DNA of 64,000 nucleotides from Pseudahrensia aquimaris (GTDB lineage Bacteria > Pseudomonadota > Alphaproteobacteria > Rhizobiales > Rhizobiaceae), in NCBI RefSeq assembly GCF_042676045.1, contig NZ_JBHTJV010000010.1, positions 62,001 through 126,000 of the forward strand, given 5' to 3'. The notes under the pieces were generated by a model. It did no database searches, was not told the DNA's origin, and was given only the letters and a program-made list of their open reading frames with translations. This document shows, in pieces, positions 1 to 8,650 of this stretch; positions within the stretch are counted from its first letter, which is position 1; every line of letters begins with the position of its first letter. The translations under genes and the position numbers were made by a program.

Positions 1-335
1 ATCATTTTTCGGTATTTCTCCTGGCCCATGCCGGTCATGATTCCGGCCAACTGCTGAAAGTTGATCCCGTCATTGGCGGCCAGCTTGCTGGTGTAATAAA
101 TGTTGCCACCGAGCGCGAGCATGCCATTCCAGTCACGATCCAGAACCGCTTGGCGTTGCTCCGCAGTCATTGGAAACTTGTCCAGATAGGCCGCTTCGTC
201 CGAGTTGAACTCGTCGCGATTCTTCTGAAGGCGCATGGAAATGCAAAATTGGTTCAGGTGATAGCCTTCCCGGCTCGCGTCGGCATCAAATACGTATGTT
301 CCTGGAATATCGTCATAGTCTTTTCTCGTGCCCAT
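1..335 (-). CDS. ligA: Protocatechuate 4,5-dioxygenase alpha subunit (LigA-type), 3' end cut off by the window
   Basis: About 111 residues are visible from the ATG whose complement ends at 335; the reading frame is still open at base 1. The peptide begins MGTRKDYDDIPGTYVFDA and continues with an all-helical LigA-like stretch (HLNQFCISMRLQKN, then a DWNGMLALGGNIYY segment). LigA is the small helical subunit that caps the active site of the LigB-type extradiol dioxygenase, which opens the ring of protocatechuate (or gallate). A LigB-type catalytic subunit would be expected just beyond the left edge, either as a separate gene or fused. The downstream enzymes of the same pathway lie about 2.4 kb away in the opposite orientation, which supports the call. 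Identity is from sequence pattern and context; substrate (protocatechuate versus gallate) cannot be decided. Confidence 0.85.
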   Translation of the reverse strand, partial: MGTRKDYDDIPGTYVFDADASREGYHLNQFCISMRLQKNRDEFNSDEAAYLDKFPMTAEQRQAVLDRDWNGMLALGGNIYYTSKLAANDGINFQQLAGIMTGMGQEKYRKM

Positions 336-356
336 CGGCTTCGCCTTTCCGTTCAC

Positions 357-1244
357 TCAAATCGATTTCATCGCCAAACCGGCGTCGATTGCATCGGACA
401 ATGCGCCCAGATCATCAGTTCCGATAGCCGCTGCATCAAGTCCGAGCTCGCCAACTTCTCTTTGTCGCAGGACAGTTCCCGCAGTTGAATGCGGCGAGAT
501 TCCCAAGTCGCGAAGCGTTTGCGCTACCTCTTCCATTTCCGCTGCTCTTCGGATTCCGTGGGTCACGGTCCGTTCGATCATATAGGGTGCGCGGTGCGCC
601 CAGTCGAAGCCGGGGAAACTGGCTTCTAAGGACGTGATAATGTCGTCTTCAATGCCCGCCTTTCGTGCCGCAAGGAAACATTCAAGCGTTAACGCCTCCA
701 AGCCTTTGATCATCACAGAGCGGATCATTTTGCGTGTGGAAGCAGCGCCGATTTCGTCTCCAGCGACCTCGGCGTTCATGCCCAAAGATGCCATCATTTC
801 GCGCGCCACATGTGCTGATGGCCCGGCAAGCAAGCAGGGCGATTTGTGCAAACGCGGATGAACTGGCGTCATCACGGCAACATCCACATATCGTCCGCCC
901 GCTTGAGCGATCAGCTTTGCCGAACGGCGTTTGGATTTTGGCGAACAACTGTTGCAATCAAGAAAGAGGATGTTGTCCAGGTTTTCACTGGCAAGCTGAG
1001 AGGCTGCGATCTCCGCTTGATCCGCCGTTACCAGAGAGAAGATCACATCAACATCTTTGCAAATCTGCGACGCTGTATCCAAACCCCGTACGTTGAGACG
1101 CGCGTAGTCGGCTTTTTTGGCAGCGTCAGTCTTTATGTCGAACGCTTTGATCGCCAATCCAGGTTCAGCTTCGCGCAGCCCGAGCGCAAATGCCTGAGCG
1201 GCTTCACCAAATCCCAAGAAGGCAATTTTTACGTCTGAATTCAT
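357..1244 (-). CDS. NAD(P)-binding oxidoreductase with DUF1932-type C-terminal domain
   Basis: The 295-residue protein has an N-terminal Rossmann motif GFGEA at residues 11-15, as in the 6-phosphogluconate/3-hydroxyisobutyrate dehydrogenase superfamily. A helical C-terminal half contains the RKMIRSVMIKG segment near 171-181, which holds the conserved lysines expected in DUF1932 proteins. It probably reduces or oxidises a hydroxy acid or aldehyde acid with NAD(P). It sits only 21 bp upstream of ligA in the same direction, so the two are probably co-transcribed. The known CHMS dehydrogenase of this pathway (LigC) is a Gfo/Idh/MocA protein and is not this family, so the role here is open: an alternative CHMS dehydrogenase or a side-product reductase are both possible. 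Confidence 0.7.
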   Translation of the reverse strand: MNSDVKIAFLGFGEAAQAFALGLREAEPGLAIKAFDIKTDAAKKADYARLNVRGLDTASQICKDVDVIFSLVTADQAEIAASQLASENLDNILFLDCNSCSPKSKRRSAKLIAQAGGRYVDVAVMTPVHPRLHKSPCLLAGPSAHVAREMMASLGMNAEVAGDEIGAASTRKMIRSVMIKGLEALTLECFLAARKAGIEDDIITSLEASFPGFDWAHRAPYMIERTVTHGIRRAAEMEEVAQTLRDLGISPHSTAGTVLRQREVGELGLDAAAIGTDDLGALSDAIDAGLAMKSI

Positions 1245-1359
1245 AAGAAGTAACGTTTCCCAATTTCCATTGACCCTAGCACTGTAGGCTCTCTTGCGAC
1301 CAATTCATTTGGGTCGATCAGTATTGAAAAAAGCTATTTAGCCTTCAGTCTGCTGTCTA

Positions 1360-2577
1360 TCAGGATGATGAGGTTGCGCTAAATTTCTTCAAAAACTCAA
1401 TGAAACGTTGCTGTGTTTCCGTTGGTCTCCAGCCGATGCGATAGGTTAGTCCAATATCGCGAATGTGCCCTTCGAGGGGAATATCCAGTGCGGTGATGGT
1501 CCCAAGTCTCTCATCGACGCCTATTTGATGGCGGGATACGACCGAAATATAGTTTCCTTGCGAGAGCAGTCCGCGCAGCAAAATCATCGAGGAAGACACC
1601 ACCCGGACCGGGGTTTGATCAAGTTCTTGAATGTGCAGCGTGTTGAACAAGTATTGCCCTGCCGGTGTTTCTTTCGGCGGTGCAATCCACGGGTAATTGA
1701 GTGTTTCTTTCAAAGTGGGATTGCGCTTATTCGCTAACGGATGGCTGGGATGGGCAACGATGGCCAGCGCATCGCGAAACAGCAATTTTTGCTCCACATC
1801 GTCTGCGGAAAGCGGATAACGCAGTGCGCCAATTAAACAATCAATATCTCCTTCTCGCAGCGAGCGCAGCAGTTCGGGATAGCGCCCATCGACCACACGA
1901 ACTTGCAAGCGAGGGGCGCTTTCGACCATGGCGTGAACGGCCTGTGGAACGATGGTTGTTCGAGCCAGAGGCAGGCTGCCGAGCACGAAGGTTCCGCGAT
2001 CTTCGCCCAATTCGCGGCTGATTTCCTCCATGCCTTGCCGAATTTCAGCTTGTGCGAGTTTCGCTCCCAAAACGAGAGTCTCGGCTGCTTTGGTCAGCAT
2101 GATGCCCGAGGGACTTGCTGTGAAAAGCGGGATCCCAGCGATTTCTTCAAGACTACGCGCTGCCCGGTGTATCGTGGGTTGTGACAGGCCCAGGTTACGG
2201 GCCGCAACCGAAAAACTGCCGGCATTGGCAATCGCGATCAGATTGCGCAATTGTGCTGCCGTTATCGAACGATCAAAGGTTGTTTGGCGTTTGTTGTTCT
2301 CCCCGCTGGTCCGCAATGCTGACCGCGCTGAATTCTCCAGATGCAGCAGAGCCTGTCCTGCCCGTCGCTTGAATGCTGCACCACTGGGTGTGAGTGAGAA
2401 TTGGTCGCGACGCCGAACGAGCAGGGGAGAGTGAAGATACTCCTCCAATCGGGATATTGCCTGCGTGGCAGCTGGCTGGGAGAGGTGGCAGCGTTTTGCG
2501 GCCACCGAGACAGAACCGCTATCAGCGGCTTCAATGAAAACTCTCATGTGCCGGATGTTTGGAAAACCGTTGAGCAT
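1360..2577 (-). CDS. LysR-family regulator with two N-terminal HTH domains
   Basis: At 405 residues the protein is about 100 longer than a usual LysR regulator (near 300). Two complete LysR-type winged HTH segments are visible. The first is near residues 8-65 (AAKRCHLSQPAATQAISRLE) and the second near 108-165 (AARNLGLSQPTIHRAARSLE). A periplasmic-binding-protein-like effector domain runs from about 190 to the end. It is transcribed away from galB across a 114-bp gap and toward the DUF1932/ligA unit, so it is the obvious regulator of the 4,5-cleavage genes on both sides. The effector is unknown; a pathway intermediate is likely by analogy with other ring-cleavage LysR proteins. Confidence 0.85.
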   Translation of the reverse strand: MLNGFPNIRHMRVFIEAADSGSVSVAAKRCHLSQPAATQAISRLEEYLHSPLLVRRRDQFSLTPSGAAFKRRAGQALLHLENSARSALRTSGENNKRQTTFDRSITAAQLRNLIAIANAGSFSVAARNLGLSQPTIHRAARSLEEIAGIPLFTASPSGIMLTKAAETLVLGAKLAQAEIRQGMEEISRELGEDRGTFVLGSLPLARTTIVPQAVHAMVESAPRLQVRVVDGRYPELLRSLREGDIDCLIGALRYPLSADDVEQKLLFRDALAIVAHPSHPLANKRNPTLKETLNYPWIAPPKETPAGQYLFNTLHIQELDQTPVRVVSSSMILLRGLLSQGNYISVVSRHQIGVDERLGTITALDIPLEGHIRDIGLTYRIGWRPTETQQRFIEFLKKFSATSSS

Positions 2578-2691
2578 TTCACTTTCCTATAGCGTAACCT
2601 TATATTGGGTATCTATTTCCAAATAGGCAATCGTGGGACTGAAGCACTAAATTCACATCTCCAGACTTCAACCGCGATGGAAGCTTCAACC
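2578..2691. promoter_or_regulatory. Divergent lysR/galB control region with an inverted repeat
   Basis: This 114-bp gap separates the LysR start from the galB start. It contains a perfect inverted repeat CTATTT-CC-AAATAG at 2613-2626, flanked by ATTG (2604-2607) and CAAT (2628-2631), the kind of dyad bound by LysR-type regulators. A GGAAG ribosome-binding sequence at 2679-2683 precedes the ATG at 2692 by 8 bp. The dyad is seen directly; the operator role is inferred. Confidence 0.5.
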
Positions 2692-3429
2692 ATGTCCGAC
2701 AAAAAGACCGCCCTCGTAATAAGCGCTCACTCAGCAGACTTCGTCTGGCGGGCAGGTGGCGCAATCGCGCTGCATCAGGAAAAGGGTTACGAGGTCACTG
2801 TCGTGTGCCTCTCCTACGGCGAGCGCGGCGAAAGCGCGAAGTTGTGGAAGCAAGAGGGCATGACGCTGGAAAAGGTGAAAACCGAGCGTCGCAAAGAAGC
2901 CGAAAACGCCGCAGGTGCTTTGGGCGTGAATGACATTCGGTTTTTTGATGTAGGGGATTACCCGCTTGATCTTGGTCGCGAAACGCAGGACCGAATGGTG
3001 GATGTAATCCGCGAAGTCCAGCCCAAATTCATGATGTCTCATTCCAAGTGGGACCCCTACAACACCGACCACATGGAAACCACACAGTTTGCCTTGCAAT
3101 GCCGTATGATCGCGCAGGCATGGGGTCACAATCCGGGGCAAAAGGTACTTGGCGCGCCGCAGCTTTATCTTTTCGAGCCGCACCAGACGGAGCAGATGGA
3201 ATGGAAACCCAGCGTGTTTCTCGATATTACGGATGTGTGGGAAAAGAAATGGGCCGCCATCCAGTGTATGCAGGGCCAGGAGCACTTGTGGAATTTCTAC
3301 AAAAACGTTGCTGAAAACCGTGGCAATCATTTCCGCCGCAATTCAGGTGGGCAGGCGGGCGGGCGCGCGGCAAAATATGCCGAGGGCTTTCAGACAATTT
3401 TTCCCCGCACCGTGGATGAACTGGAATGA
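2692..3429 (+). CDS. galB: 4-oxalomesaconate hydratase, PIG-L deacetylase family (GalB-type)
   Basis: The 245-residue protein hydrates 4-oxalomesaconate to 4-carboxy-4-hydroxy-2-oxoadipate, the step before aldol cleavage. The metal-site motif of the PIG-L family appears as AHSAD at residues 12-16, followed by FVWRAGGAI. This variant, rather than the AHPDD of sugar deacetylases, fits GalB of gallate degraders. The start at 2692 was chosen over an upstream ATG at 2677 because GGAAG is well placed before it and the family begins close to the AHxxD motif. It is the first gene of galB-ligK-galD-ligI and overlaps ligK by 4 bp (ATGA). It is unrelated in fold to LigJ of Sphingobium, which catalyses the same step. 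Confidence 0.85.
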   Translation: MSDKKTALVISAHSADFVWRAGGAIALHQEKGYEVTVVCLSYGERGESAKLWKQEGMTLEKVKTERRKEAENAAGALGVNDIRFFDVGDYPLDLGRETQDRMVDVIREVQPKFMMSHSKWDPYNTDHMETTQFALQCRMIAQAWGHNPGQKVLGAPQLYLFEPHQTEQMEWKPSVFLDITDVWEKKWAAIQCMQGQEHLWNFYKNVAENRGNHFRRNSGGQAGGRAAKYAEGFQTIFPRTVDELE

Positions 3430-4118
3430 GCTACGCACCGGGAACAACTGGCATTGTCGTCCAGAATATTGAGCGAGCGGACCAAAGCGTGATTGATGGC
3501 TTGGCGGAATGCGGCGTAGCAACGGTGCACGAAGCGCAGGGTCGCAAGGGTCTACTGGCTGACTATCTGCGGCCCATCTATCCTGGCGCGCGCATTGCAG
3601 GGTCTGCTGTGACCATTCTCGCGCCACCCTGCGACAACTGGATGATCCACGTTGCTATCGAGCAATTGAAAGAGGGTGATGTGCTTTTGCTCGGCACGAT
3701 CACACCGTCCAACGCGGGTTATTTTGGCGATCTGCTCGCGACTTCGGCCATGACCCGCGGTTGCCGTGGCCTGATTATCGACGGCGGCGTGCGCGATGTT
3801 CGCGACCTTGAGGAAATGGGTTTCCCTGTATGGTCGAAAGCCATTCACGGGCAGGGGACGATCAAGGAGACGCTGGGCTCCGTCAACATTCCCGTTGTCT
3901 GCGCCGATGAACTGGTAAACCCCGGTGATGTGGTCGTGGCCGACGATGACGGTGTTTGCATTGTGCGCCGCGAAGAGGCTGCCGATGTGCTGGAAAAGGC
4001 GCGGGCGCGGGAGGCCAATGAGGCCAGCAAACGGGCACGTTTCGAAGCTGGTGAGCTTGGCTTGGACATCTACGACATGCGCGGAAGGCTGGCCGAAAAA
4101 GGCCTGAAATACGTCTGA
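3426..4118 (+). CDS. ligK: 4-carboxy-4-hydroxy-2-oxoadipate aldolase (RraA-like class II aldolase)
   Basis: The 230-residue protein cleaves 4-carboxy-4-hydroxy-2-oxoadipate to pyruvate and oxaloacetate and can usually also cleave 4-hydroxy-4-methyl-2-oxoglutarate. It has the RraA-type fold signature, with GGVRD at residues 120-124. The Arg-Asp pair at 123-124 matches the substrate- and metal-binding pair described for HMG/CHA aldolases. The length is typical. Translation is coupled to galB through an ATGA overlap. This is the final enzyme of the protocatechuate/gallate 4,5-cleavage route and delivers central metabolites. Confidence 0.9.
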   Translation: MSYAPGTTGIVVQNIERADQSVIDGLAECGVATVHEAQGRKGLLADYLRPIYPGARIAGSAVTILAPPCDNWMIHVAIEQLKEGDVLLLGTITPSNAGYFGDLLATSAMTRGCRGLIIDGGVRDVRDLEEMGFPVWSKAIHGQGTIKETLGSVNIPVVCADELVNPGDVVVADDDGVCIVRREEAADVLEKARAREANEASKRARFEAGELGLDIYDMRGRLAEKGLKYV

Positions 4119-4140
4119 TGCAAAAATGGGCTAACCCATC

Positions 4141-5199
4141 ATGAGTGGCGTTCGGTGCATGTGGATGCGCGGCGGCACGTCGAAGGGCGGCTATTTCCTT
4201 GCTGACGATTTGCCTTCAGACGCAACCCAACGCGATGCCATGCTGCTTGACATTATGGGCTCGCCCGATGTTCGGCAAATCGATGGCATGGGTAGCGCTG
4301 ATCCTTTGACGTCCAAAGTTGCGGTGGTTCGGAAATCTGATCGCGATGACGTTGATGTGGACTATCTGTTTTTACAGGTCTTCGTCGACCAGCCAATCGT
4401 TACTGATGCTCAAAACTGCGGGAATATTCTTGCAGGCGTAGGGCCGTTTGCCATTGAACGCGGTCTGGTGGCAGCCCAAGACGATGAGACTTCTGTTTCA
4501 ATCTACATGGAAAACACCGGCCAAATAGCCGTGGCAAAGGTGGAGACGCCTGCAGGTAGAGTGACCTATCGCGGAGATGCGATGATTGATGGCGTGCCGA
4601 AAGGCTCTGCGGCTGTACCGATAGTGTTCAAGGATACGGCCGGTTCTTCGTGCGGCGCGTTGCTGCCTTCGGGGAACGCCCGCGACGTCGTGGAGGGCGT
4701 TTCAGTTACCATGATTGATAACGGCATGCCGTGCGTTGTGATGCGAGCCGAAGACCTGGGCATTGCGGGTGAAGAAGCACCGGAGGCCTTGGAAGCGGAT
4801 ACTGTCCTGCGCGAAAAACTGGAGTCCATCCGCCTCGCTTGCGGGCCTTTGATGAATTTGGGTGATGTGAGCCAAAAGTCAGTGCCAAAGATGACGATGG
4901 TAAGCGCCCCAAAAAACGGCGGCGCAATCTCGACCCGTACATTCATTCCACACCGTTGTCACAAGACGATCGGCGTTCTTGGGGCGGTCAGCGTTGCAAC
5001 CGCTTGTCTGATTGAGGGCACAACAGCCTACGATCTCGCCAGCCGGGGCGAAGGCAGGTATCGCAGCTTGTCAGTTGAACATCCCACTGGAGAAATGACC
5101 GTGGTGGCGACTTTGGACGACGCTGAAAATGTAAGCGAGGCCGCGATTTTGCGCACGGCTCGCAAGTTGATGGATGGAGAGGTTTTCCCCCATGAGTGA
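4141..5199 (+). CDS. galD: 4-oxalomesaconate tautomerase, PrpF-like (GalD-type)
   Basis: The 352-residue protein opens with RCMWMRGGTSKGGYF, the characteristic start of PrpF/DUF453-type isomerases (diaminopimelate-epimerase fold). In gallate and protocatechuate degraders the GalD member interconverts the keto and enol forms of 4-oxalomesaconate so that GalB can hydrate it. Another PrpF family activity, aconitate isomerisation, is less likely because galB and ligK lie directly upstream and ligI directly downstream. The end of the gene overlaps ligI by 8 bp. Confidence 0.87.
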   Translation: MSGVRCMWMRGGTSKGGYFLADDLPSDATQRDAMLLDIMGSPDVRQIDGMGSADPLTSKVAVVRKSDRDDVDVDYLFLQVFVDQPIVTDAQNCGNILAGVGPFAIERGLVAAQDDETSVSIYMENTGQIAVAKVETPAGRVTYRGDAMIDGVPKGSAAVPIVFKDTAGSSCGALLPSGNARDVVEGVSVTMIDNGMPCVVMRAEDLGIAGEEAPEALEADTVLREKLESIRLACGPLMNLGDVSQKSVPKMTMVSAPKNGGAISTRTFIPHRCHKTIGVLGAVSVATACLIEGTTAYDLASRGEGRYRSLSVEHPTGEMTVVATLDDAENVSEAAILRTARKLMDGEVFPHE

Positions 5200-6091
5200 C
5201 CACATGACTGAGCAGAAAATGGACGCGGATTGGCTCGAATTTCACCCAAACCCGAAGAAGCCCGACTTCGTGCTGCCCGAGGGTGCGGTTGACGCGCACT
5301 GCCACGTTTTTGGGCCATCACCTGAATTTCCCTACGCACCAGAACGCAAATACACACCATGCAATGCAGGCAAAGACAAGCTCTTTGCCCTGCGCGATCA
5401 TCTGGGCTTTTCGCGCAATGTCATCGTGCAAGCGACCTGCCACGGCAAAGATAACAGCGCGATGGTGGATGCTTGTCGCACAGCCGGTGATCTTGCACGT
5501 GGCGTCGCCAGCGTAGGCGCTGATATCAGCAAGGATGAACTGGCGGACATGCACGAAGCGGGTGTGCGCGGTGTGCGGTTTAACTTCGTAAAGCGGCTGG
5601 TTGATGCAACGCCGCGCGAAGTCTTCATCGAGATTGCGCAGAAAATTCAGACCTTCGGTTGGTCCATCGTCGTCTACTTCGAAGCGGCCGATCTGGAGGA
5701 TCTAGAACCCTTTCTCAAACAATTACCGGGCATCATCGTTGTCGATCATATGGGCCGCCCCGATGTGACCAAGGGCGTCGATCATCCCGATTTTGAGCGA
5801 TTCATCGGGCTTATGGACGAAAACGAAAACATCTGGACCAAGGTAACATGCCCCGAACGACTGACTGTGGCAGGCCCGCCCTATGATGATGTAGTTCCCT
5901 ATTATCGGGCTATCGTGGAGCGGTTTGAGGATCGGGTTTTGTGGGGCACTGACTGGCCCCATCCCAACATGAAGTCTCACATGCCCGATGACGGTGTTCT
6001 GGTTGATTATATCCCCAGAATTGCACCAACGCATACGCAACAGCAAAAGCTGCTTGTGGCTAATCCCATGCGGCTGTATTGGGCGGACTAA
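5192..6091 (+). CDS. ligI: 2-pyrone-4,6-dicarboxylate lactonase (amidohydrolase superfamily)
   Basis: The 299-residue protein hydrolyses 2-pyrone-4,6-dicarboxylate to 4-oxalomesaconate. It carries the amidohydrolase motif DAHCHVFGP (His 36 and 38) and a late GTDWPHPN segment holding the conserved Asp, as in LigI. The start at 5192 (MSDHMTEQ) is preferred to the ATG at 5174 because GGAGAGG at 5176-5182 is correctly spaced; it gives an 8-bp overlap with galD. It is the last gene of the operon but the first enzyme of the lower pathway section. The order of action is LigI, GalD, GalB, LigK. Confidence 0.9.
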   Translation: MSDHMTEQKMDADWLEFHPNPKKPDFVLPEGAVDAHCHVFGPSPEFPYAPERKYTPCNAGKDKLFALRDHLGFSRNVIVQATCHGKDNSAMVDACRTAGDLARGVASVGADISKDELADMHEAGVRGVRFNFVKRLVDATPREVFIEIAQKIQTFGWSIVVYFEAADLEDLEPFLKQLPGIIVVDHMGRPDVTKGVDHPDFERFIGLMDENENIWTKVTCPERLTVAGPPYDDVVPYYRAIVERFEDRVLWGTDWPHPNMKSHMPDDGVLVDYIPRIAPTHTQQQKLLVANPMRLYWAD

Positions 6092-6106
6092 CGGCCGGTC
6101 TTTACA

Positions 6107-7108
6107 CTAGCAATATCGCTCTGGCCCTATCCACTGTGCCTGTGAATAGCGGTCGCCATGCGCCCAACCGATTGGCAGCGTGACCTCAACAGCTTTGATT
6201 TCCTCGTCCGTCAGCGGCCGATCAACGCCTTCGAGAAACTCTTTGAAATGCTCAACCGAGCGCGTGCCTGGGATAGGAATGATGTGCTCGCCTTTGGCCA
6301 AAACCCACGCGATGGCCAATCCGGCAGCAGAGATGTTCATGTCTGACGCCAGCGCTTGAAACGCACTAATCGCTGTTATGTTTGCGCTGTAATTGGGCTC
6401 CATAAACCGTGGATTATTGACCAAAAACGGAAGGTCTTGAACCGCTTCATAGCTTAACGGATTGTCCGTCAGTAAAGAACGCCCCACAGGCGAAAACGCG
6501 ACTAAGGCCGCGCCCAGCTCTTTGCAGGTTTGAACCAATCCCATTTCCGGTGAGCGGGTGGAAAGCGAGTATTCCGATTGCACGGCCGCAACCGGGTGAA
6601 CGGCATGAGCGCGGCGCAGTGATGAGGGTGCAATTTCGGAATAGCCAATCGCTTTGGTTTTGCCAGATTTTACCAAACCCGCCAGCGTCGCCGTCACTTC
6701 CTCGATTGGAATGTCCGGATTGCGGCGATGGACATAAAACAACTCGACCGCCTCAATGCCCATGCGTTGCAGACTCTTTTCCAGTTCGGATGTAAGATGC
6801 TCAGCGCTGTTGTCAAAAAAGCGTCCGGTCCCATCCGGCTTGGAGGAAATCGACGCTTTGGTGGCAATCTTGAAGTGATCTTTCGCGCTGGGATTTGCCT
6901 TCAGATAGGTGCCGATTACAGTCTCGGAGGTTCCCATGCCATAGACGTTTGCGGTGTCGATATGATCCACTCCCGCTTGCATTGCCGCGTCAAGAATTGC
7001 GTGGCTGTTTGCCTCATCCGTTGGTCCGTAGAAATTGGCAAACGACATCGCACCTATTCCGATAGGATGGATCAAGGGGCCATTTTTTCCCAGGCGTCTT
7101 GGCTTCAT
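6107..7108 (-). CDS. Aldo/keto reductase
   Basis: The 333-residue protein belongs to the NAD(P)H-dependent aldo/keto reductase family with a TIM-barrel fold. Catalytic-tetrad motifs are visible: DTANVYG (Asp and Tyr), KIATKAS (Lys) and FYVHRRNP (His). The C-terminal IPIPGTRSVEH segment is the NADP 2'-phosphate-binding signature. The start was placed at the internal Met of MKPRRLGKNG, since the 14 residues upstream do not resemble the family. It converges on ligI with a 15-bp gap. The closest look is to YajO/Tas-like general aldehyde reductases; substrate unknown. Confidence 0.85.
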   Translation of the reverse strand: MKPRRLGKNGPLIHPIGIGAMSFANFYGPTDEANSHAILDAAMQAGVDHIDTANVYGMGTSETVIGTYLKANPSAKDHFKIATKASISSKPDGTGRFFDNSAEHLTSELEKSLQRMGIEAVELFYVHRRNPDIPIEEVTATLAGLVKSGKTKAIGYSEIAPSSLRRAHAVHPVAAVQSEYSLSTRSPEMGLVQTCKELGAALVAFSPVGRSLLTDNPLSYEAVQDLPFLVNNPRFMEPNYSANITAISAFQALASDMNISAAGLAIAWVLAKGEHIIPIPGTRSVEHFKEFLEGVDRPLTDEEIKAVEVTLPIGWAHGDRYSQAQWIGPERYC

Positions 7109-7366
7109 CTTGCTTGTGTCCTTCAGCGCAAAGCGTAACGGAAAAAACATAGCTCAAGACTGTGCGAAAGTGACCGGGCATTAGCGCTCCATTCACACTG
7201 TATTTTGATTCCGAATACGCCTTGATGCCGCCATAGTTCAGGCGCGTGGCTCGTGCGATTGTGGTGTGACTCTGGCGACGGCCTCTGCAATACTAGAGAT
7301 TGAGCCGATAGCTCTCATTCACAATACCGACGGTGTTTCTTCGATCAAAAAGGTTTTGTCTTCGCC

Positions 7367-8494
7367 ATGCGTGCGCTGCTCGTTTTCCTCACGGCCCTTG
7401 CTTTGGCTTCCTGCGCCAAAAACGAGGTCATTATGCCATTGGCAGTTGAGGACAGTCGGTTTGCGGACGTTGAAAAAATACACGTCGCAACCCTGCGCGC
7501 GCCTTCTGCGCAAGCATTGTCAGTTTTTTCCGGCGACCGCTCTGATGGCCTCAATTTTGCAGAGATGAATGTATCGATCCCGAAAAACCGCGAGCCCGGC
7601 ACGATCGTCTATCCCCGCGCTGTGGCGAACGTAAAAGAGCAGTTTGCTTCTACGGGCTACGTCACGAACAAAAGTGAAGAACAGTTCGTTGCCTCCATTC
7701 GCGCAGAATTGGCCAAGAAACCAGCCGATGAACGTGTGTTGTTCGTTTTCGTGCATGGCTACAACACAAACTTCGCATCTGGTGTGTTCCGTCAGGCACA
7801 GATGTTCAAGGACTTCAAGTTTTCCGGCGTCGCGGTGAATTTCTCTTGGGCTTCGGCGGGCAAAACAGGCTTGTATCTATACGATCGGGACAGCGCTCAA
7901 TTGGCTCGCAGTGGCCTTCGCCGCACGTTGCAATTGCTAGCCAAGACGAATGCGACAAACATCACGCTGGTCGGCCATTCAATGGGTGCATTCGTAACGA
8001 TGGAGACGCTGCGCGAGATTGGTATTCGCAAAGAAACCCATTTGCTGAAGCGCATCGACACACTGATTTTGGCTTCGCCGGATATCGATCAACGGGTCTT
8101 TCGCGATCAATTGTCCAATATCAATCCACTACCGCAACCTTTCGTGATCTTCGTATCGAAAAATGACCGTGCCCTTCAGGCATCCGAGGCGTTGCGTGGT
8201 GGTAACGCGCGAGTTGGTAAGGGCGAAAACATCGAGGAACTGCGCGAAGCCGGTATTACCGTGATTGACTTGAGCAATCTTTCGGACGGTCAAGACGCAA
8301 CCAATCATACGACATTTGCTACCTCGCAAACTCTATTCAAAATGACGGAGTCTGGCGCATTCAGTCGCGATGCCTTGTTGGGCGCTCGCAAGCCTGACAC
8401 GGCGTTAAAACCAATCGGCGACGGTTTGGGTGCGGTTACAGACCTCGCAGCCGCCATAATCTATCTGCCGGCGAAGGTCGTTGGCGTGCGCTAG
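7367..8494 (+). CDS. Lipoprotein alpha/beta hydrolase, DUF900 family
   Basis: The 375-residue protein has a short signal peptide ending in a lipobox LASC, so Cys 16 is probably lipidated and the enzyme is anchored to the envelope. The hydrolase core shows FVFVHGYNTNF (oxyanion hole region) and LVGHSMGAFV, with Ser as nucleophile. A late DATNHTTFA segment is a plausible location for the catalytic His. DUF900 proteins are uncharacterised predicted esterases or lipases. A 258-bp gap separates it from the divergent aldo/keto reductase. Its position before tamA/tamB fits an envelope role, but this is only inference. Confidence 0.82.
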   Translation: MRALLVFLTALALASCAKNEVIMPLAVEDSRFADVEKIHVATLRAPSAQALSVFSGDRSDGLNFAEMNVSIPKNREPGTIVYPRAVANVKEQFASTGYVTNKSEEQFVASIRAELAKKPADERVLFVFVHGYNTNFASGVFRQAQMFKDFKFSGVAVNFSWASAGKTGLYLYDRDSAQLARSGLRRTLQLLAKTNATNITLVGHSMGAFVTMETLREIGIRKETHLLKRIDTLILASPDIDQRVFRDQLSNINPLPQPFVIFVSKNDRALQASEALRGGNARVGKGENIEELREAGITVIDLSNLSDGQDATNHTTFATSQTLFKMTESGAFSRDALLGARKPDTALKPIGDGLGAVTDLAAAIIYLPAKVVGVR

Positions 8495-8650
8495 CGCAAC
8501 CTTTGCACGGATGATGCGTTCGTCTTTGTGCTAAGTGCGGGATAATATGCGCGGCAACATAACTTAGACACTGTTTAAGCATGGAAATGAGATTGAGTTG
8601 AGGGGTCTAGCAACATCAACGATGATGACCCTACCACATATGTTTACGCG

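Noticed and set aside
1245..1359. Possible LysR operator in the 115-bp gap before the DUF1932 gene (GACC/GGTC arms)
   Set aside because: Arms of only four or five bases with irregular spacing; not distinguishable from chance.
2731..3330. 199-codon minus-strand open frame across galB
   Set aside because: It is antisense to a clearly identified hydratase gene and has no protein-like composition.
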